Assembly (NCBI GenBank): GCA_023663135.1 | Contig: JAMPIE010000011.1 | Span: 43,586-83,426 of the forward strand | Direction: 5' to 3' | From: Alloprevotella sp. | GTDB taxonomy: Bacteria > Bacteroidota > Bacteroidia > Bacteroidales > Muribaculaceae | DNA length: 39,841 nucleotides | Part shown: piece after piece, positions 8,941 through 18,636 of the stretch | How the letters are laid out: the number at the start of each line of letters is the position of its first letter | How positions within the stretch are numbered: the stretch's first letter is position 1 | The notes under the pieces: generated by a model | What the model was told of the DNA's origin: nothing | What the model saw: only the letters and a program-made list of their open reading frames with translations | Database searches by the model: none | Made by a program: the position numbers and the translations under genes

Positions 8941-11586
8941 ATGTCACAAAAACATCACTACACGGGCTTGACCGACGCCGAGGTGTCGGAGAGCCGCAAG
9001 AAGCATGGTGTTAACATCTTGACGCCGCCCGAGAAGGAGTCGCTTTGGAGGCGTTTCCTTGAGAAGTTTGGTGACCCGCTGATCATCATCTTGATGATTG
9101 CCGGAGTGCTCTCCATCGGTATCTCATGCTATGAATATTGGGGCCTGGGGCAGTCCGCAACTGTTTTTTTTGAGCCGATAGGCATCTTCATAGCCATACT
9201 CCTTGCCACCGGCTTGGCTTTTATCTTTGAGCTCAAGGCCGACAAGGAGTTTGCACTACTCAATCAGATCAACGACGACGAGCCGGTCCAGGTGGTACGC
9301 AATGGCAACGCCATGCAGATAGCCAAGAAATATGTGGTGGTGGGCGACATCGTCATCCTCAACACCGGCGAAGAGGTGCCTGCCGACGGCGAGCTCCTCG
9401 AGGTTGTCTCGCTCAACATCGACGAGTCGACCCTCACCGGCGAGCCCATCTGCCATAAGACCACCGACCCGGCCGAGTTTGACCCTGACGCTACCTTCCC
9501 ATCCAATCATGCCATGCGCGGCACAAAGGTGATGGAGGGTCACGGAGTGATGCGCGTCTTAGCCGTCGGCGACAAGACCGAGAATGGCAAGGTGTTTGAG
9601 GCCGCTCAGATCGACGACAGCGTTAAGACCCCGCTCAATGAGCAGCTTGATGGACTCGGCAACCTCATCACCAGGATCTCTTATGGCTTTGCTGCCGCTA
9701 TCATTGTGGGCCGCATCATCATGTATTTTGACAATACCGACTTTGAGTGGGTGTTCTTCCTGGCTTATTTCCTTCAGACTCTGATGGTGGCCGTGACCCT
9801 CGTGGTTGTTGCTGTGCCTGAGGGTCTCCCTATGGCTGTGACCCTCTCCTTGGCCTACTCCATGCGCCGCATGCTCAAGACCAACAATCTCGTACGCAAG
9901 ATGCACGCCTGCGAGACCATGGGTGCCGCCACTGTGATATGCACAGATAAGACCGGCACTCTGACACAAAACCAGATGCAGGTCTATAAGACTAATTTCT
10001 TTGGCAATCCATCCGACGATGTGCTCTATGAAGGCATCGCCGTCAACTCCACCGCCCAGCTCGACCTTTCAGGCGACAAGCCCGCTGTGCTCGGCAATCC
10101 CACCGAGGGCGCGCTGCTGCTATGGCTCAAAGAGCGCGGCGCCAACTATATGGACCTTCGCGACAACGCCTCTCGCATTGAAGAGCTCCCCTTCTCGACC
10201 GAGCGTAAGTATATGGCCACCATCGTGAAGTCGGCCACCGGCAAGAGGATAATCTACGTCAAGGGTGCTCCCGAGATAATCTTTGGTATGTGTAAAGACA
10301 CCTGTGGAGTGATCCGCAAGGAGATTGATGCCCAGCTTCTCGAATATCAAAACCAGGCTATGCGCACCCTCGGCTTTGCCTATCAGGTGCTGGATGAGGG
10401 TGACAGGGCCATCGAAGACAACAAGGTCGTTGCTCAAAATCTCACTTTCCTTGGCATCGTGGCTATTTCCGACCCCGTCCGTCTCGACGTGCCTGCCGCT
10501 GTAGGCGAGGTGATTGATGCCGGCATTAAAGTGAAGATTGTCACCGGCGACACTCCCGGTACCGCCAAAGAGATTGGTCGCCAGATTGGCCTCTGGAACG
10601 ACGAGACCGACTCTGACCGCAACATTATCACCGGAGTGGAATTTGCTGAGCTCACCGACGGCCAGCTCCGCGAGCGCGTGGGCGACCTCAAGATAATTGC
10701 ACGCGCCCGCCCCATGGACAAGAAGCGCCTCGTGGAGGCCCTTCAGGCCAACAATGAGGTGGTGGCCGTGACCGGCGACGGCACCAACGACGCCCCGGCT
10801 CTGAAGGCCGCCCATGTGGGTCTTTCAATGGGCGACGGTACCTCCGTGGCCAAAGAGGCATCAGACATCACCATCGTCGACAACTCCTTCTCGTCGATAG
10901 GTCGCGCCGTGATGTGGGGTCGCTCCCTCTTCCAAAACATCCAGCGTTTCATCCTCTTCCAAATGACCGTCAATGTTGCCGCCAGCTTCATTGTGCTCTT
11001 CGGCGCTTTTATGGGGATGCAGTCGCCGCTCACCGTCACACAGATGCTATGGGTCAACCTCATCATGGACACCTTTGCGGCCATGGCACTCGCCTCGCTC
11101 CCCCCGTCGCATTCAGTGATGAAAGAGAAGCCGCGCTCGCGCGAGGCCTTTATCATCAACCGTCCCATGTGGAGGTCTATCATCGGCGTAGGCGGTGTGT
11201 TCTTTCTGTTCCTCCTTGGCCTGCTCTATTACTTTGAGCACACCAATATCACTTGTCTCACCGAGATAGGAACGGCTATGGGCGGAGACAACGAGCTGAG
11301 TGGATATGAGCTATCGCTCTTCTTCACCATTTTCGTCTTCCTTCAGTTCTGGAATATGTTTAATGCACGCGCCTTTGCCACAGGCCGCTCATCCTTCCAC
11401 TTCAAAGGCTGCGGATGCTTTGAGTTGATAGTCGTGGTGATCCTCATCGGCCAGATACTCATAGTTACCTTTGGGGGCGATTTTTTCAACGTAGAGCCCC
11501 TTAAGCTTATCGACTGGGTGATTATCATCGCTTCGACCTCCCTCGTGCTCTGGATTGGCGAGCTCTTCCGCCTCTTCAAGAAATAG
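8941..11586 (+). CDS. P-type calcium-translocating ATPase (PMCA type)
   Basis: An 881-residue P2-type ATPase that exports Ca2+ across the inner membrane using ATP. The N-terminal cation-ATPase motif is followed by TM1-TM2, an actuator domain with TLTGEP, and TM4 with the ion-binding PEGLP (residues 293-297). The phosphorylated Asp 336 lies in DKTGTLT, the nucleotide domain contains KGAPEII, the hinge is GDGTNDAP (612-619), and six C-terminal membrane helices follow. TM6 reads WVNLIMDT, whose Asn and Asp match the calcium site of plasma-membrane calcium pumps. No calmodulin-binding tail is present, as usual in bacteria. It is the second gene of an operon with the coiled-coil membrane protein. 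Calcium is the likeliest substrate; other divalent cations cannot be excluded. Confidence 0.92.
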   Translation: MSQKHHYTGLTDAEVSESRKKHGVNILTPPEKESLWRRFLEKFGDPLIIILMIAGVLSIGISCYEYWGLGQSATVFFEPIGIFIAILLATGLAFIFELKADKEFALLNQINDDEPVQVVRNGNAMQIAKKYVVVGDIVILNTGEEVPADGELLEVVSLNIDESTLTGEPICHKTTDPAEFDPDATFPSNHAMRGTKVMEGHGVMRVLAVGDKTENGKVFEAAQIDDSVKTPLNEQLDGLGNLITRISYGFAAAIIVGRIIMYFDNTDFEWVFFLAYFLQTLMVAVTLVVVAVPEGLPMAVTLSLAYSMRRMLKTNNLVRKMHACETMGAATVICTDKTGTLTQNQMQVYKTNFFGNPSDDVLYEGIAVNSTAQLDLSGDKPAVLGNPTEGALLLWLKERGANYMDLRDNASRIEELPFSTERKYMATIVKSATGKRIIYVKGAPEIIFGMCKDTCGVIRKEIDAQLLEYQNQAMRTLGFAYQVLDEGDRAIEDNKVVAQNLTFLGIVAISDPVRLDVPAAVGEVIDAGIKVKIVTGDTPGTAKEIGRQIGLWNDETDSDRNIITGVEFAELTDGQLRERVGDLKIIARARPMDKKRLVEALQANNEVVAVTGDGTNDAPALKAAHVGLSMGDGTSVAKEASDITIVDNSFSSIGRAVMWGRSLFQNIQRFILFQMTVNVAASFIVLFGAFMGMQSPLTVTQMLWVNLIMDTFAAMALASLPPSHSVMKEKPRSREAFIINRPMWRSIIGVGGVFFLFLLGLLYYFEHTNITCLTEIGTAMGGDNELSGYELSLFFTIFVFLQFWNMFNARAFATGRSSFHFKGCGCFELIVVVILIGQILIVTFGGDFFNVEPLKLIDWVIIIASTSLVLWIGELFRLFKK

Positions 11587-11597
11587 ATCATAAATAG

Positions 11598-11645
11598 AAA
11601 AAATCAGGCTGCCCTTTCTCGCCATGGAGAGGGCAGCCTAATTTA
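11598..11645. terminator. Shared hairpin terminator between convergent genes
   Basis: AGGCTGCCC (11606-11614) pairs with GGGCAGCCT (11631-11639), extended inward by several further pairs including G-T. The minus strand has a run of six T after the stem, ideal for the leftward side of the hairpin; the plus side has the weaker TAATTTAT. It lies 19 bp after the ATPase stop and 25 bp after the manC stop. Confidence 0.75.
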
Positions 11646-11664
11646 TGAGGGTGGAATGGGGGGC

Positions 11665-12765
11665 TCAGAGATAGCGCGAGGCAAATCGCTGTTCGACATC
11701 GTTGACAACCTGTTTGATCTTCTGCTCGTCGGCCTTGGGGTAGATCAGGAGCACATCGCCGGAGTCGGCTATGATATAGTCGTGGAGGCCGCGTGCCACG
11801 ATGAGCTTGTCGGGGTCGGCTGAGGCGAAGATGGAGCCGGAAGTGTCGGCCGACACCACGTTGCACCCCTGCGTGACATTGCCGTCGCGGTTTTTTGGGG
11901 AGATGTCGTAGAGTGCACCCCACGTGCCGAGGTCGTTCCAGCCAAAATCGGCACACTCTACGTAGACGTTGTCGGCTTTCTCCATTATGGCATAGTCGAT
12001 GGAGATGCCGGGGCATGTCGGGAAGGCTCTGTCAATAAAGGCTTGCTCGGAGGTGGTGGCATAGAGGGCGGTCCCGGCTTCAAACACCTGGTGGAGGTCT
12101 GGGGCAAGCGAGGCAAAGGCATCAAGGATGGTCGAGGTCTTCCAAAGAAAGATACCTGAGTTCCAGAAAAATTCGCCTGACTCCAGGAAGACGCGTGCCA
12201 GCTCAATGTCGGGCTTCTCGGTGAAGGTCTTCACCTTGAGGATGGGGGCATCGCCCGGGGCTCCGGTATAGGAAGAGTTGCCCACTTGGATGTAGCCATA
12301 GCCGGTCTCGGGTCGAGAGGGTTTGATCCCGAGGGTGAGGAGGGCGTGATGGTTTTCTACGAATTCAAAGCCGCGAGTGATACACTGCTGGAAGATGTTT
12401 TCTCGGGTGATGATATGGTCGCTTGGAGCCACAATCATCGACGAGTCGGGGTCGAGTGCCATGATGTGGCGAGCGGCCCAAGCGATGCATGGGGCGGTGT
12501 TGCGGCGCTCCGGCTCAAGCAGTATGTTGCTCTTGGAAAGCTCAGGGAGCTGCTGCTCCACCAAGGGGGCATAGGCCTCGTTGGTCACTACGATGACATT
12601 TTCCTTAGGCACGAGAGGGGCAATGCGGTCAAAGCTCATCTGTAGCAGCGAGCGGCCGGTGCCGAAGAAGTCGATGAATTGCTTTGGACGATCATGGCGA
12701 CTGTAAGGCCAGAAGCGGCTGCCGATGCCGCCACACATAATTACGCAATATCTATGATTGTTCAC
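11665..12765 (-). CDS. manC: Mannose-1-phosphate guanylyltransferase
   Basis: A cytoplasmic nucleotidyltransferase making GDP-mannose from mannose 1-phosphate and GTP, a precursor for GDP-fucose and surface glycans. At 366 residues it is the short, single-domain form without the fused phosphomannose isomerase. The N-terminal signature GGIGSRFWPYSRHDRPKQF matches the pyrophosphorylase loop (GxGxRxWPxSR...PKQF). FTEKPD is the conserved sugar-phosphate-binding segment, and NSGIFLW follows in the usual place. The start is GTG at 12765, immediately before the first beta strand. It is a single leftward gene; its promoter was not identified. Symbol assigned by family similarity; the paralogous rfbM name is equally possible. 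Confidence 0.93.
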   Translation of the reverse strand: MNNHRYCVIMCGGIGSRFWPYSRHDRPKQFIDFFGTGRSLLQMSFDRIAPLVPKENVIVVTNEAYAPLVEQQLPELSKSNILLEPERRNTAPCIAWAARHIMALDPDSSMIVAPSDHIITRENIFQQCITRGFEFVENHHALLTLGIKPSRPETGYGYIQVGNSSYTGAPGDAPILKVKTFTEKPDIELARVFLESGEFFWNSGIFLWKTSTILDAFASLAPDLHQVFEAGTALYATTSEQAFIDRAFPTCPGISIDYAIMEKADNVYVECADFGWNDLGTWGALYDISPKNRDGNVTQGCNVVSADTSGSIFASADPDKLIVARGLHDYIIADSGDVLLIYPKADEQKIKQVVNDVEQRFASRYL

Positions 12766-12912
12766 GGTGGAGGGTGGGGAAGTTGGGGTCAGTGACTGGG
12801 AGAGAGCTGGAATGATGCCGCTAAGTTATAAAAATTAAGTGAGAGAGCCAAAAAATATGCGCCGTGGGGCATTTTAGTGGCTAAGGGGGGAGGGGGATTG
12901 TCTTATTTTGAG

Positions 12913-12920
12913 TAACTTTG
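12913..12920 (+). promoter_or_regulatory. Bacteroidetes-type promoter (-7 box) for purC-menG
   Basis: TAACTTTG exactly matches TAnnTTTG and would give a leader of about 45 bases before the purC ATG at 12972. A ten-codon out-of-frame ATG reading frame (12961-12990, stop included) overlaps the purC start. Confidence 0.65.
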
Positions 12921-12971
12921 CCGACAGATTGCGTGGCAATCTGTTAACCAACAATCCCCCATGACAAAGAT

Positions 12972-13925
12972 ATGGCAACTACATTGGTAACCACCGACTA
13001 TCATTTCCCCGGCCAGACGGCCGTATATCATGGCAAGGTGCGCGATGTCTATACCATCGGCGACGACCTCTTAGCCGTGATAGCCACCGACCGCATCTCG
13101 GCCTTTGACGTAATCCTTCCCAAGGGCATCCCTTACAAAGGCCAGGTGCTCAATCAGATTGCGGCTTATTTCCTTGAATCAACAGCCGACATTGTGCCCA
13201 ACTGGATGCTTGCCACGCCCGACCCTATGGTGACCGTGGGCACCCGATGCGAGGGCTTCAAGGTGGAGATGATCGTCAGAGGTTACATTGCCGGCAGCGC
13301 CTGGCGTGCTTATGCCGCCGGCGAGCGCGAGATATGTGGTGTGAAGCTACCCGAGGGTCTGCACGAGAATGAGCGCTTGCCCGAGCCGATCATTACCCCC
13401 ACCACCAAGGCCGACGAAGGCCACGACGAGAATATCTCGCGCGAGGAGATTATCGCACGCGGCATCGTCGGGGCTGAGGATTATGCCGTGATGGAAGATT
13501 ATGCGCTGAAGCTCTTCAAGCGCGGCACTGAGATGGCCGCCGAGAAGGGGCTTATCTTGGTAGACACTAAGTATGAGTTTGGCAAGCGCGACGGCAAGGT
13601 GTATCTTATCGACGAGATCCACACCCCCGACTCCTCGCGCTACTTTTACTCAGAGGGCTATGATGAGCGCCTGGCCAAGGGCGAGCCGCAGCGTCAGCTC
13701 TCCAAGGAGTTTGTCCGCCAGTGGCTTATCGACCATGGCTTCATGGGCCAGTCCGGCCAGCAGGTGCCTGAGATGACCGACGAGTTTATCGAGAGCGTCA
13801 GCGAGCGCTATATAGAGCTCTATGAACACATCACCGGCCGCCCCTTTGTCAAGGGCGACGAGGGGAACCTCAACGACCGTATCGCGGTAAATGTCCTTGA
13901 CTGCCTGCAATCGGTAGAGCGATGA
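12972..13925 (+). CDS. purC: Phosphoribosylaminoimidazolesuccinocarboxamide synthase
   Basis: SAICAR synthase ligates aspartate to CAIR with ATP in de novo purine synthesis. The 317-residue protein is the long form common in Bacteroidetes and eukaryote-like PurC, compared with about 240 in many bacteria. Visible family motifs are the ATP-binding HGKVRDVY near the N-terminus, [22 protein letters not shown], and [10 protein letters not shown] with downstream [15 protein letters not shown] start at 12972. The stop overlaps the menG start by 4 bp (ATGA), so the two are translationally coupled although their pathways differ. Confidence 0.97.
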   Translation: MATTLVTTDYHFPGQTAVYHGKVRDVYTIGDDLLAVIATDRISAFDVILPKGIPYKGQVLNQIAAYFLESTADIVPNWMLATPDPMVTVGTRCEGFKVEMIVRGYIAGSAWRAYAAGEREICGVKLPEGLHENERLPEPIITPTTKADEGHDENISREEIIARGIVGAEDYAVMEDYALKLFKRGTEMAAEKGLILVDTKYEFGKRDGKVYLIDEIHTPDSSRYFYSEGYDERLAKGEPQRQLSKEFVRQWLIDHGFMGQSGQQVPEMTDEFIESVSERYIELYEHITGRPFVKGDEGNLNDRIAVNVLDCLQSVER

Positions 13926-14674
13926 GCCAAAAGGCCAGTCCCGGATGTGAGCAAGTCAACCCCTACGGCGACCGTCGCGAGAAGGGGGAGCAGGTGAGGG
14001 AGATGTTTGACAACATTGCCCCCGCCTACGACTTCATGAACCGAGCCATGACGCTGGGCACAGACCGTCTCTGGCGCCGCCGCGCCATCAATGAGCTGGC
14101 AGCTAAGGCCCCGGAGAGAGTGCTCGACGTGGCCACCGGCACAGCCGATCTGGCTCTGGAGATACGCCACCGCCTCCATCCCTCACGGGGGATAGCGGGT
14201 GTCGATCTATCGGAAGGGATGATAGCCATCGGGCGCCGAAAGGTGGAGGCCGCCGGTGCATCGGCCGACATTGAGCTGAGGGTGGCCGACTGCCTCTCCC
14301 TCCCTTTTGCCGACGGAGAGATGGACTGCGTGACGGCCGCCTTTGGAGTCCGCAATTTCTCTGACCTGGCAGCCGGCTATCGTGAGATGGCCCGCGTCAC
14401 CCGCCGAGGAGGGACGCTCTGCGTCCTTGAGCTCTCCACCCCAAAGGGGCGTTTCGTCGGCCCGCTCTATCGCTTTTATACGCGCCATATCATCCCTTTT
14501 GTCGGCCGCATGGCAAGTGGCGACAGTCGGGCCTACACCTACCTGCCCGAGAGCATCGCCGCCGTGCCCCAGGGCGACGAGATGGTGAGCCTCATCCTGG
14601 CCAACGGCTGGTTTTCAGCCCATGCCATCCCCCTCACCTATGGTGTCTGCACTCTTTATATGGCCACAAAGTGA
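13922..14674 (+). CDS. menG: Demethylmenaquinone methyltransferase
   Basis: A class I SAM-dependent methyltransferase of the UbiE/MenG family, acting in the last step of menaquinone synthesis. It has 250 residues, which is typical. The motifs are [22 protein letters not shown] at the N-terminus, SAM-binding [17 protein letters not shown], and the C-terminal AYTYLPESI. Bacteroidales normally use menaquinone rather than ubiquinone, so the menaquinone role is preferred on the basis of taxonomy. ATG at 13922 overlaps the purC stop. Confidence 0.95.
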   Translation: MSQKASPGCEQVNPYGDRREKGEQVREMFDNIAPAYDFMNRAMTLGTDRLWRRRAINELAAKAPERVLDVATGTADLALEIRHRLHPSRGIAGVDLSEGMIAIGRRKVEAAGASADIELRVADCLSLPFADGEMDCVTAAFGVRNFSDLAAGYREMARVTRRGGTLCVLELSTPKGRFVGPLYRFYTRHIIPFVGRMASGDSRAYTYLPESIAAVPQGDEMVSLILANGWFSAHAIPLTYGVCTLYMATK

Positions 14675-14707
14675 CCTCTATATAAAATAGAATATCAACC
14701 AATCATA

Positions 14708-16756
14708 ATGCAAAAATCAACATTCCTTATGGCTATAGCCGGAGCCGCCATGTGTGGCATGGCTGCATGCTCCAGCTCCGCTGGACATCTTAGTAGCCTT
14801 GACAAGAGTCAGATCAATGACTCTATCCCCGCCGGAGTTGACTTCTATGAGCATGTCAACGACCTCTGGCGCAAGGCCCATCCCCTCACTGCCGAATATG
14901 CTCGCTTTGGTAAGTTTGACCTCTTGCGCGACTCTGCCGAGGCCCGCGTGAAGGATATCGTCACCGGCCTTGCCGCCACCAACCCCGAGCCCGGCACCAA
15001 CGCCTACAAGTTGGCCACCCTCTACACCCAGGGTATGGACTCCACTCGTCGCAATGCCGACGGAGCTGCCCCCATCAAGGCCGGCCTCGAGAAGATAGAG
15101 AGCGCCCCCGACGACGGCATGACCGACCTTTTCCTCTGGTACCAGACCGAATGGGGCTCGCCCATCATGGGCGCCGGCATCATGGAGAATATGAAAAACT
15201 CCAACGAGTATGCCATGTATGTATCGGGCGGCTCTATGGGTATGCGCGACCGCGACTATTATCTCAAAGACGACGAGCGCAACACCGCCGTCCGCAACGC
15301 CTACAAGAAGCTCATCACTGACCAGCTTGCCAATGCCGGCTATGATGCCGAGATTGCCTCCCGCATCATGAACACCGTGATGAAGATTGAGACATCTATG
15401 GCCCAGGCAGCTCGCACTCGCGAGGAGAGCCGCGACGTGGAGGCCTCATGGAACCCCACCTCCTTTGAGGATGTCAAGAAGCTCTATCCCGCCTTCCCCT
15501 GGGACCGCTTTTTCGTGGAGACCATGGGCATTACTACCCCCATCGACACTCTCATCGTTGACGATCCCAAAGCCATGGCAAACGCCAGCGAGATCATGAA
15601 GAGCCTCTCGCCCCGCGAGCTCAAGGACTATATGATTTGGAAATATGTAAGTAGTGCTTCATCTTTACTCTCCGACTCCTTCAGCGATGCATCATTTGAA
15701 TTTAATAAGGTGATGAACGGAGTGCAGGAGCAGCGCCCGCGATGGAAGCGTGCCCTTGGAGCTGCTGAGGGTGCCATGGGTGAGGCCGTCGGCGAGATCT
15801 ATGTCCAACGTTACTTCCCTGAGTCGAGCAAACAATACATGGTAGAGCTTGTGGAAAATCTCCGGACAGCTTTGGGCGAGCATATCGACTCCCTCACCTG
15901 GATGAGCGATGCCACAAAGGCCAAGGCTCGTGAGAAGCTTGCTGCCTTTACCGTCAAAATCGGCTATCCCGACAAGTTTAAGGATTATTCCACTATGGAT
16001 ATCGACGGCTCCAAGAGCTATTTTGAGAACATGCATGCCGTAAGGGTGTGGCACAACAATGAACAGCTCGCCAAGTGGGGCAAGCCTGTTGACAAGACCG
16101 AGTGGGGCATGACGCCCCAGACGGTCAACGCCTATTACAATCCCGTGGCAAATGAGATTTGCTTCCCCGCCGGTATTCTCCAGGCTCCATTCTTTGACGC
16201 AGAGTCGTCTGACGCTGAAAACTATGGTGGTATCGGCGTGGTGATTGGCCACGAGATGACCCACGGTTTTGACGACCAGGGCAGCCACTTCGATGCCGAG
16301 GGCAATATGACCAACTGGTGGACTCCCGAGGATGCCGAGACTTTCAAGGCCTTGACCCAAAAGCTCGTCGACCAGTACTCAGCCGAAGAGGTGCTTCCAG
16401 GTCTCCACGCCAATGGTGAGTATACCCTTGGCGAGAACATTGCCGATCATGGCGGCCTGCGCATTGCCATGACTGCCTTCCTCAATTCTCAGAAGAATAA
16501 AGGCGTAGATGTGAAGACCGCCAGGATTGACGGCTTTGATCCCATCCAAGTGTTTTATCTCAACTATGCCAACCTCTGGGGACAGAATGTACGCGAGGAG
16601 AATATCCGCGCACTCACAGAGGGTGATGTCCACTCGCTCGGAAAGCTGCGTGTCAACGTGGCCCTGCGCAATCTGGCTCCCTTCTTTGAGGCCTTTGACA
16701 TTACCGAAGGTCAGCCGATGTATCGTCCCGAGGAGGAGCGCGTTATCATCTGGTAA
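14708..16756 (+). CDS. M13 family metallopeptidase lipoprotein (PepO/neprilysin-like)
   Basis: A 682-residue zinc endopeptidase that cleaves oligopeptides. It begins with a lipoprotein signal: hydrophobic stretch then GMAAC, with the lipidated Cys at residue 21 and SSS after it. The N-terminal M13 domain spans about residues 40-430. The catalytic domain carries HEMTH (515-519) and the third zinc ligand in GENIADHGGL (Glu 576). The C-terminus reads RVIIW, whereas most members end near a Cys-containing CxVW motif. It follows menG by 33 bp and may share its transcript, ending at the strong terminator downstream. It is probably anchored to the periplasmic face of the outer membrane or to the cell surface. 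Confidence 0.95.
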   Translation: MQKSTFLMAIAGAAMCGMAACSSSAGHLSSLDKSQINDSIPAGVDFYEHVNDLWRKAHPLTAEYARFGKFDLLRDSAEARVKDIVTGLAATNPEPGTNAYKLATLYTQGMDSTRRNADGAAPIKAGLEKIESAPDDGMTDLFLWYQTEWGSPIMGAGIMENMKNSNEYAMYVSGGSMGMRDRDYYLKDDERNTAVRNAYKKLITDQLANAGYDAEIASRIMNTVMKIETSMAQAARTREESRDVEASWNPTSFEDVKKLYPAFPWDRFFVETMGITTPIDTLIVDDPKAMANASEIMKSLSPRELKDYMIWKYVSSASSLLSDSFSDASFEFNKVMNGVQEQRPRWKRALGAAEGAMGEAVGEIYVQRYFPESSKQYMVELVENLRTALGEHIDSLTWMSDATKAKAREKLAAFTVKIGYPDKFKDYSTMDIDGSKSYFENMHAVRVWHNNEQLAKWGKPVDKTEWGMTPQTVNAYYNPVANEICFPAGILQAPFFDAESSDAENYGGIGVVIGHEMTHGFDDQGSHFDAEGNMTNWWTPEDAETFKALTQKLVDQYSAEEVLPGLHANGEYTLGENIADHGGLRIAMTAFLNSQKNKGVDVKTARIDGFDPIQVFYLNYANLWGQNVREENIRALTEGDVHSLGKLRVNVALRNLAPFFEAFDITEGQPMYRPEEERVIIW

Positions 16757-16785
16757 TAGCCCCATCGCAATTAAATAAAATATAA

Positions 16786-16825
16786 AGCGGCCCCGCGTCA
16801 ACTTGTTGATGCGGGGCCGCTCGAT
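16786..16825. terminator. Bidirectional rho-independent terminator with a 17-bp stem
   Basis: AGCGGCCCCGCGTCAAC (16786-16802) pairs with GTTGATGCGGGGCCGCT (16805-16821) over 17 positions with one G-T. A/T-rich flanks lie on both sides. It lies 29 bp after the M13 peptidase stop and also faces the end of the leftward zinc-ribbon gene. Confidence 0.85.
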
Positions 16826-16857
16826 TAGTATTTGCCTGATGTTGGAAAATGCGAGCG

Positions 16858-16882
16858 GAGGAGAGCCACGATGGCTCTCCCC
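16858..16882 (-). terminator. Second hairpin, downstream of the zinc-ribbon gene
   Basis: GAGAGCCA (16861-16868) and TGGCTCTC (16872-16879) form a perfect short hairpin 18 bases after the leftward stop. On the minus strand the following bases are only moderately T-rich, so termination may rely on the larger hairpin beyond. Confidence 0.45.
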
Positions 16883-16896
16883 CGTGTAGGAGGGGT

Positions 16897-17769
16897 TTAA
16901 TCCGCGTTGTCAGCGAGCTTCTCGTCGAGGGCAGCGGCAGATGCCTTGGAGGCAGTAGACTTGCGGGTTGTGCGCTTCTTGGCCGGTGCCTTTTCCTGAG
17001 GCATGTCAAGCTTCACTCCGGCGAGCTCGGGATCGATCATGATGCGGCCGCAGTATTCGCAGACGATTACCTTCTTGTGCATCTTGATTTCCATCTGGCG
17101 CTGGGGGGGGATGCGGTTGAAGCAGCCACCGCAGGCGTTACGCTGGATGTAGACGATGCCGAGGCCGTTGCGGGCATTTTGTCTGATGCGCTTGAAGGCC
17201 TTGAGGGTGCGCTCGTCGATTTTGGGCTCGAGGGCGAGGGCTTCGGCGCGGAGCTTCTCCTCCTCTTGCTTGGTCTCGGATATGATCTCCTCGAGCTCTT
17301 GGCGCTTGTTTTCGAGGAGGTGGCCGCGCTCGACGAGCTCGCTCTCGGTGGCTTCAATCTCGGCGGTCTTGATCTCTATGGCGTTGGCATACTCGCTGAT
17401 ATGCTTCTCGGCGAGCTCAATCTCGAGGGTGGCATATTCGATTTCCTTCGTGAGGCTGTCATACTCGCGATTGTTGGCCACGTTGCTGATTTGCTCGTTG
17501 AAGGTGGCTATTTGCTGGCGAGAGTCGCTGATGTGGTGCTGCTCGGCCACGGTCTTGCGTCGAAGTTCTTCAATCTCGGCGCGATAGTTTTCGACACGCG
17601 TGTGGAGGCCCTCGATCTGGTCTTCCAGGTCTTGAACCTCAAGAGGCAGCTCACCGCGGGTGGTGCGGATGGTGTCGATCTTAGACAGTATGGTCTGGAG
17701 CTTGTAGAGCGTCTTGAGGCGCGACTCTACCGAGGAGCCTTCTGCTCTGCTTTTGGATGTTGTTGCCAT
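16897..17769 (-). CDS. C4-type zinc-ribbon coiled-coil protein (CT398-like)
   Basis: A 290-residue soluble protein. Residues about 20-185 are predicted almost entirely as a Glu/Lys/Arg-rich antiparallel coiled coil. A C4 zinc ribbon follows with CGGC (Cys 213, 216) and CEYC (Cys 237, 240). The C-terminus is Lys/Ala-rich and low complexity. This matches the conserved bacterial zf-RING_7 family, often described as nucleic-acid-binding or linked to envelope trafficking; the function is not established. ATG start at 17769. It follows nif3 by 53 bp on the same strand, and the nif3/zinc-ribbon pairing is frequent in bacterial genomes. Confidence 0.88.
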   Translation of the reverse strand: MATTSKSRAEGSSVESRLKTLYKLQTILSKIDTIRTTRGELPLEVQDLEDQIEGLHTRVENYRAEIEELRRKTVAEQHHISDSRQQIATFNEQISNVANNREYDSLTKEIEYATLEIELAEKHISEYANAIEIKTAEIEATESELVERGHLLENKRQELEEIISETKQEEEKLRAEALALEPKIDERTLKAFKRIRQNARNGLGIVYIQRNACGGCFNRIPPQRQMEIKMHKKVIVCEYCGRIMIDPELAGVKLDMPQEKAPAKKRTTRKSTASKASAAALDEKLADNAD

Positions 17770-17822
17770 TCGTCGAAAAATGGTTGTATTGTCAGTGTGT
17801 AAGGCCGGACGAGGGGGGCTCG

Positions 17823-18629
17823 TCAGGCATACAGGATTGGGTTAACGTCGGTAAATGAATATCGAACTGCAAAGTTAGGGAATTTTTTCGATATAATATC
17901 GTAAAAAATGTCGCAGGCCGGTTTTTCACTCTCGTAATGGCCTATGTCGGCGATGAGGAGGGTGTCGGAGCCGGAGTCGAGGAAGTCGTGATAGCGGGTG
18001 TCGGATGTGAGGTAGGCTTGTGCGCCGGAGGCTAATGCTTGAGGGATGAAGGAGCCTCCTGAGCCGGTGCACAGAGCCACGCGTGTGATCAGCTGCCCAT
18101 CCCCTTCATAGCGGCCATAGGCGCGTGAACATCTCACCACCGGGGAGCCAAAGGTGCCTTTGACGGCTTCGATAAACTCGGCTGAGGTCATGGGGCGGGG
18201 GGTGGAGCCGACGGCTCCGCTGCCGGCTCCGGCCATGGCGGGGGAGGGGATGAGCGGGGCCACAGCGGTGAGGCCTAATAGTCGGGCTGCGTGGGCGCAG
18301 AGGCCGGCGGGGGCGTTGTCTAAACTGGTGTGGGCGCTATAGATGGCCACTCCGGCGCGGAGGGCGCGCTCCACCGTGCGCTGCTGCGCTGTGGCTCCAA
18401 CGTATTGCTTGGGGGCATGAAACAGGAGCGGATGGTGGGTGACGAGCAGGTTGCAGCCCTGAGCTATGGCTTCGTCGAGGGCCCACTCGGTGGGATCGAG
18501 GGCAAGCATGGCTCCGGTGCATTCTGCTTCAGGGTGGCCCACTTGGAGGCCGGAGTTGTCCCACTCCTCTTGGAGGAGGAGCGGGGCAATCTCTTCAATG
18601 GCGGCTATGATTTGGGCAATGGTGGGCAT
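17823..18629 (-). CDS. Nif3-like dinuclear metal centre hexameric protein (DUF34)
   Basis: A 268-residue member of the NIF3/YbgI family, which forms toroidal hexamers with a two-metal site. Visible signatures are EEWDNSGLQVG near the N-terminus, LLVTHHPLLFH (metal-binding histidines near residues 65-72), AIYSAHTSLDNAPAG, and the C-terminal GHYESEKPA with another metal-ligand pair. There is no long insertion domain of the kind seen in some Gram-positive members. The reaction is not firmly known; it is sometimes called GTP cyclohydrolase 1 type 2. ATG start at 18629, only 7 bp after aspS. Confidence 0.92.
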   Translation of the reverse strand: MPTIAQIIAAIEEIAPLLLQEEWDNSGLQVGHPEAECTGAMLALDPTEWALDEAIAQGCNLLVTHHPLLFHAPKQYVGATAQQRTVERALRAGVAIYSAHTSLDNAPAGLCAHAARLLGLTAVAPLIPSPAMAGAGSGAVGSTPRPMTSAEFIEAVKGTFGSPVVRCSRAYGRYEGDGQLITRVALCTGSGGSFIPQALASGAQAYLTSDTRYHDFLDSGSDTLLIADIGHYESEKPACDIFYDIISKKFPNFAVRYSFTDVNPILYA

Positions 18630-18636
18630 GGGGTGA

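Noticed and set aside
16849..17802. 317-residue rightward Leu/Gly/Asp-rich frame
   Set aside because: A mirror of the zinc-ribbon coiled-coil gene; the Leu/Glu pattern is the complement of Glu/Lys-rich codons.
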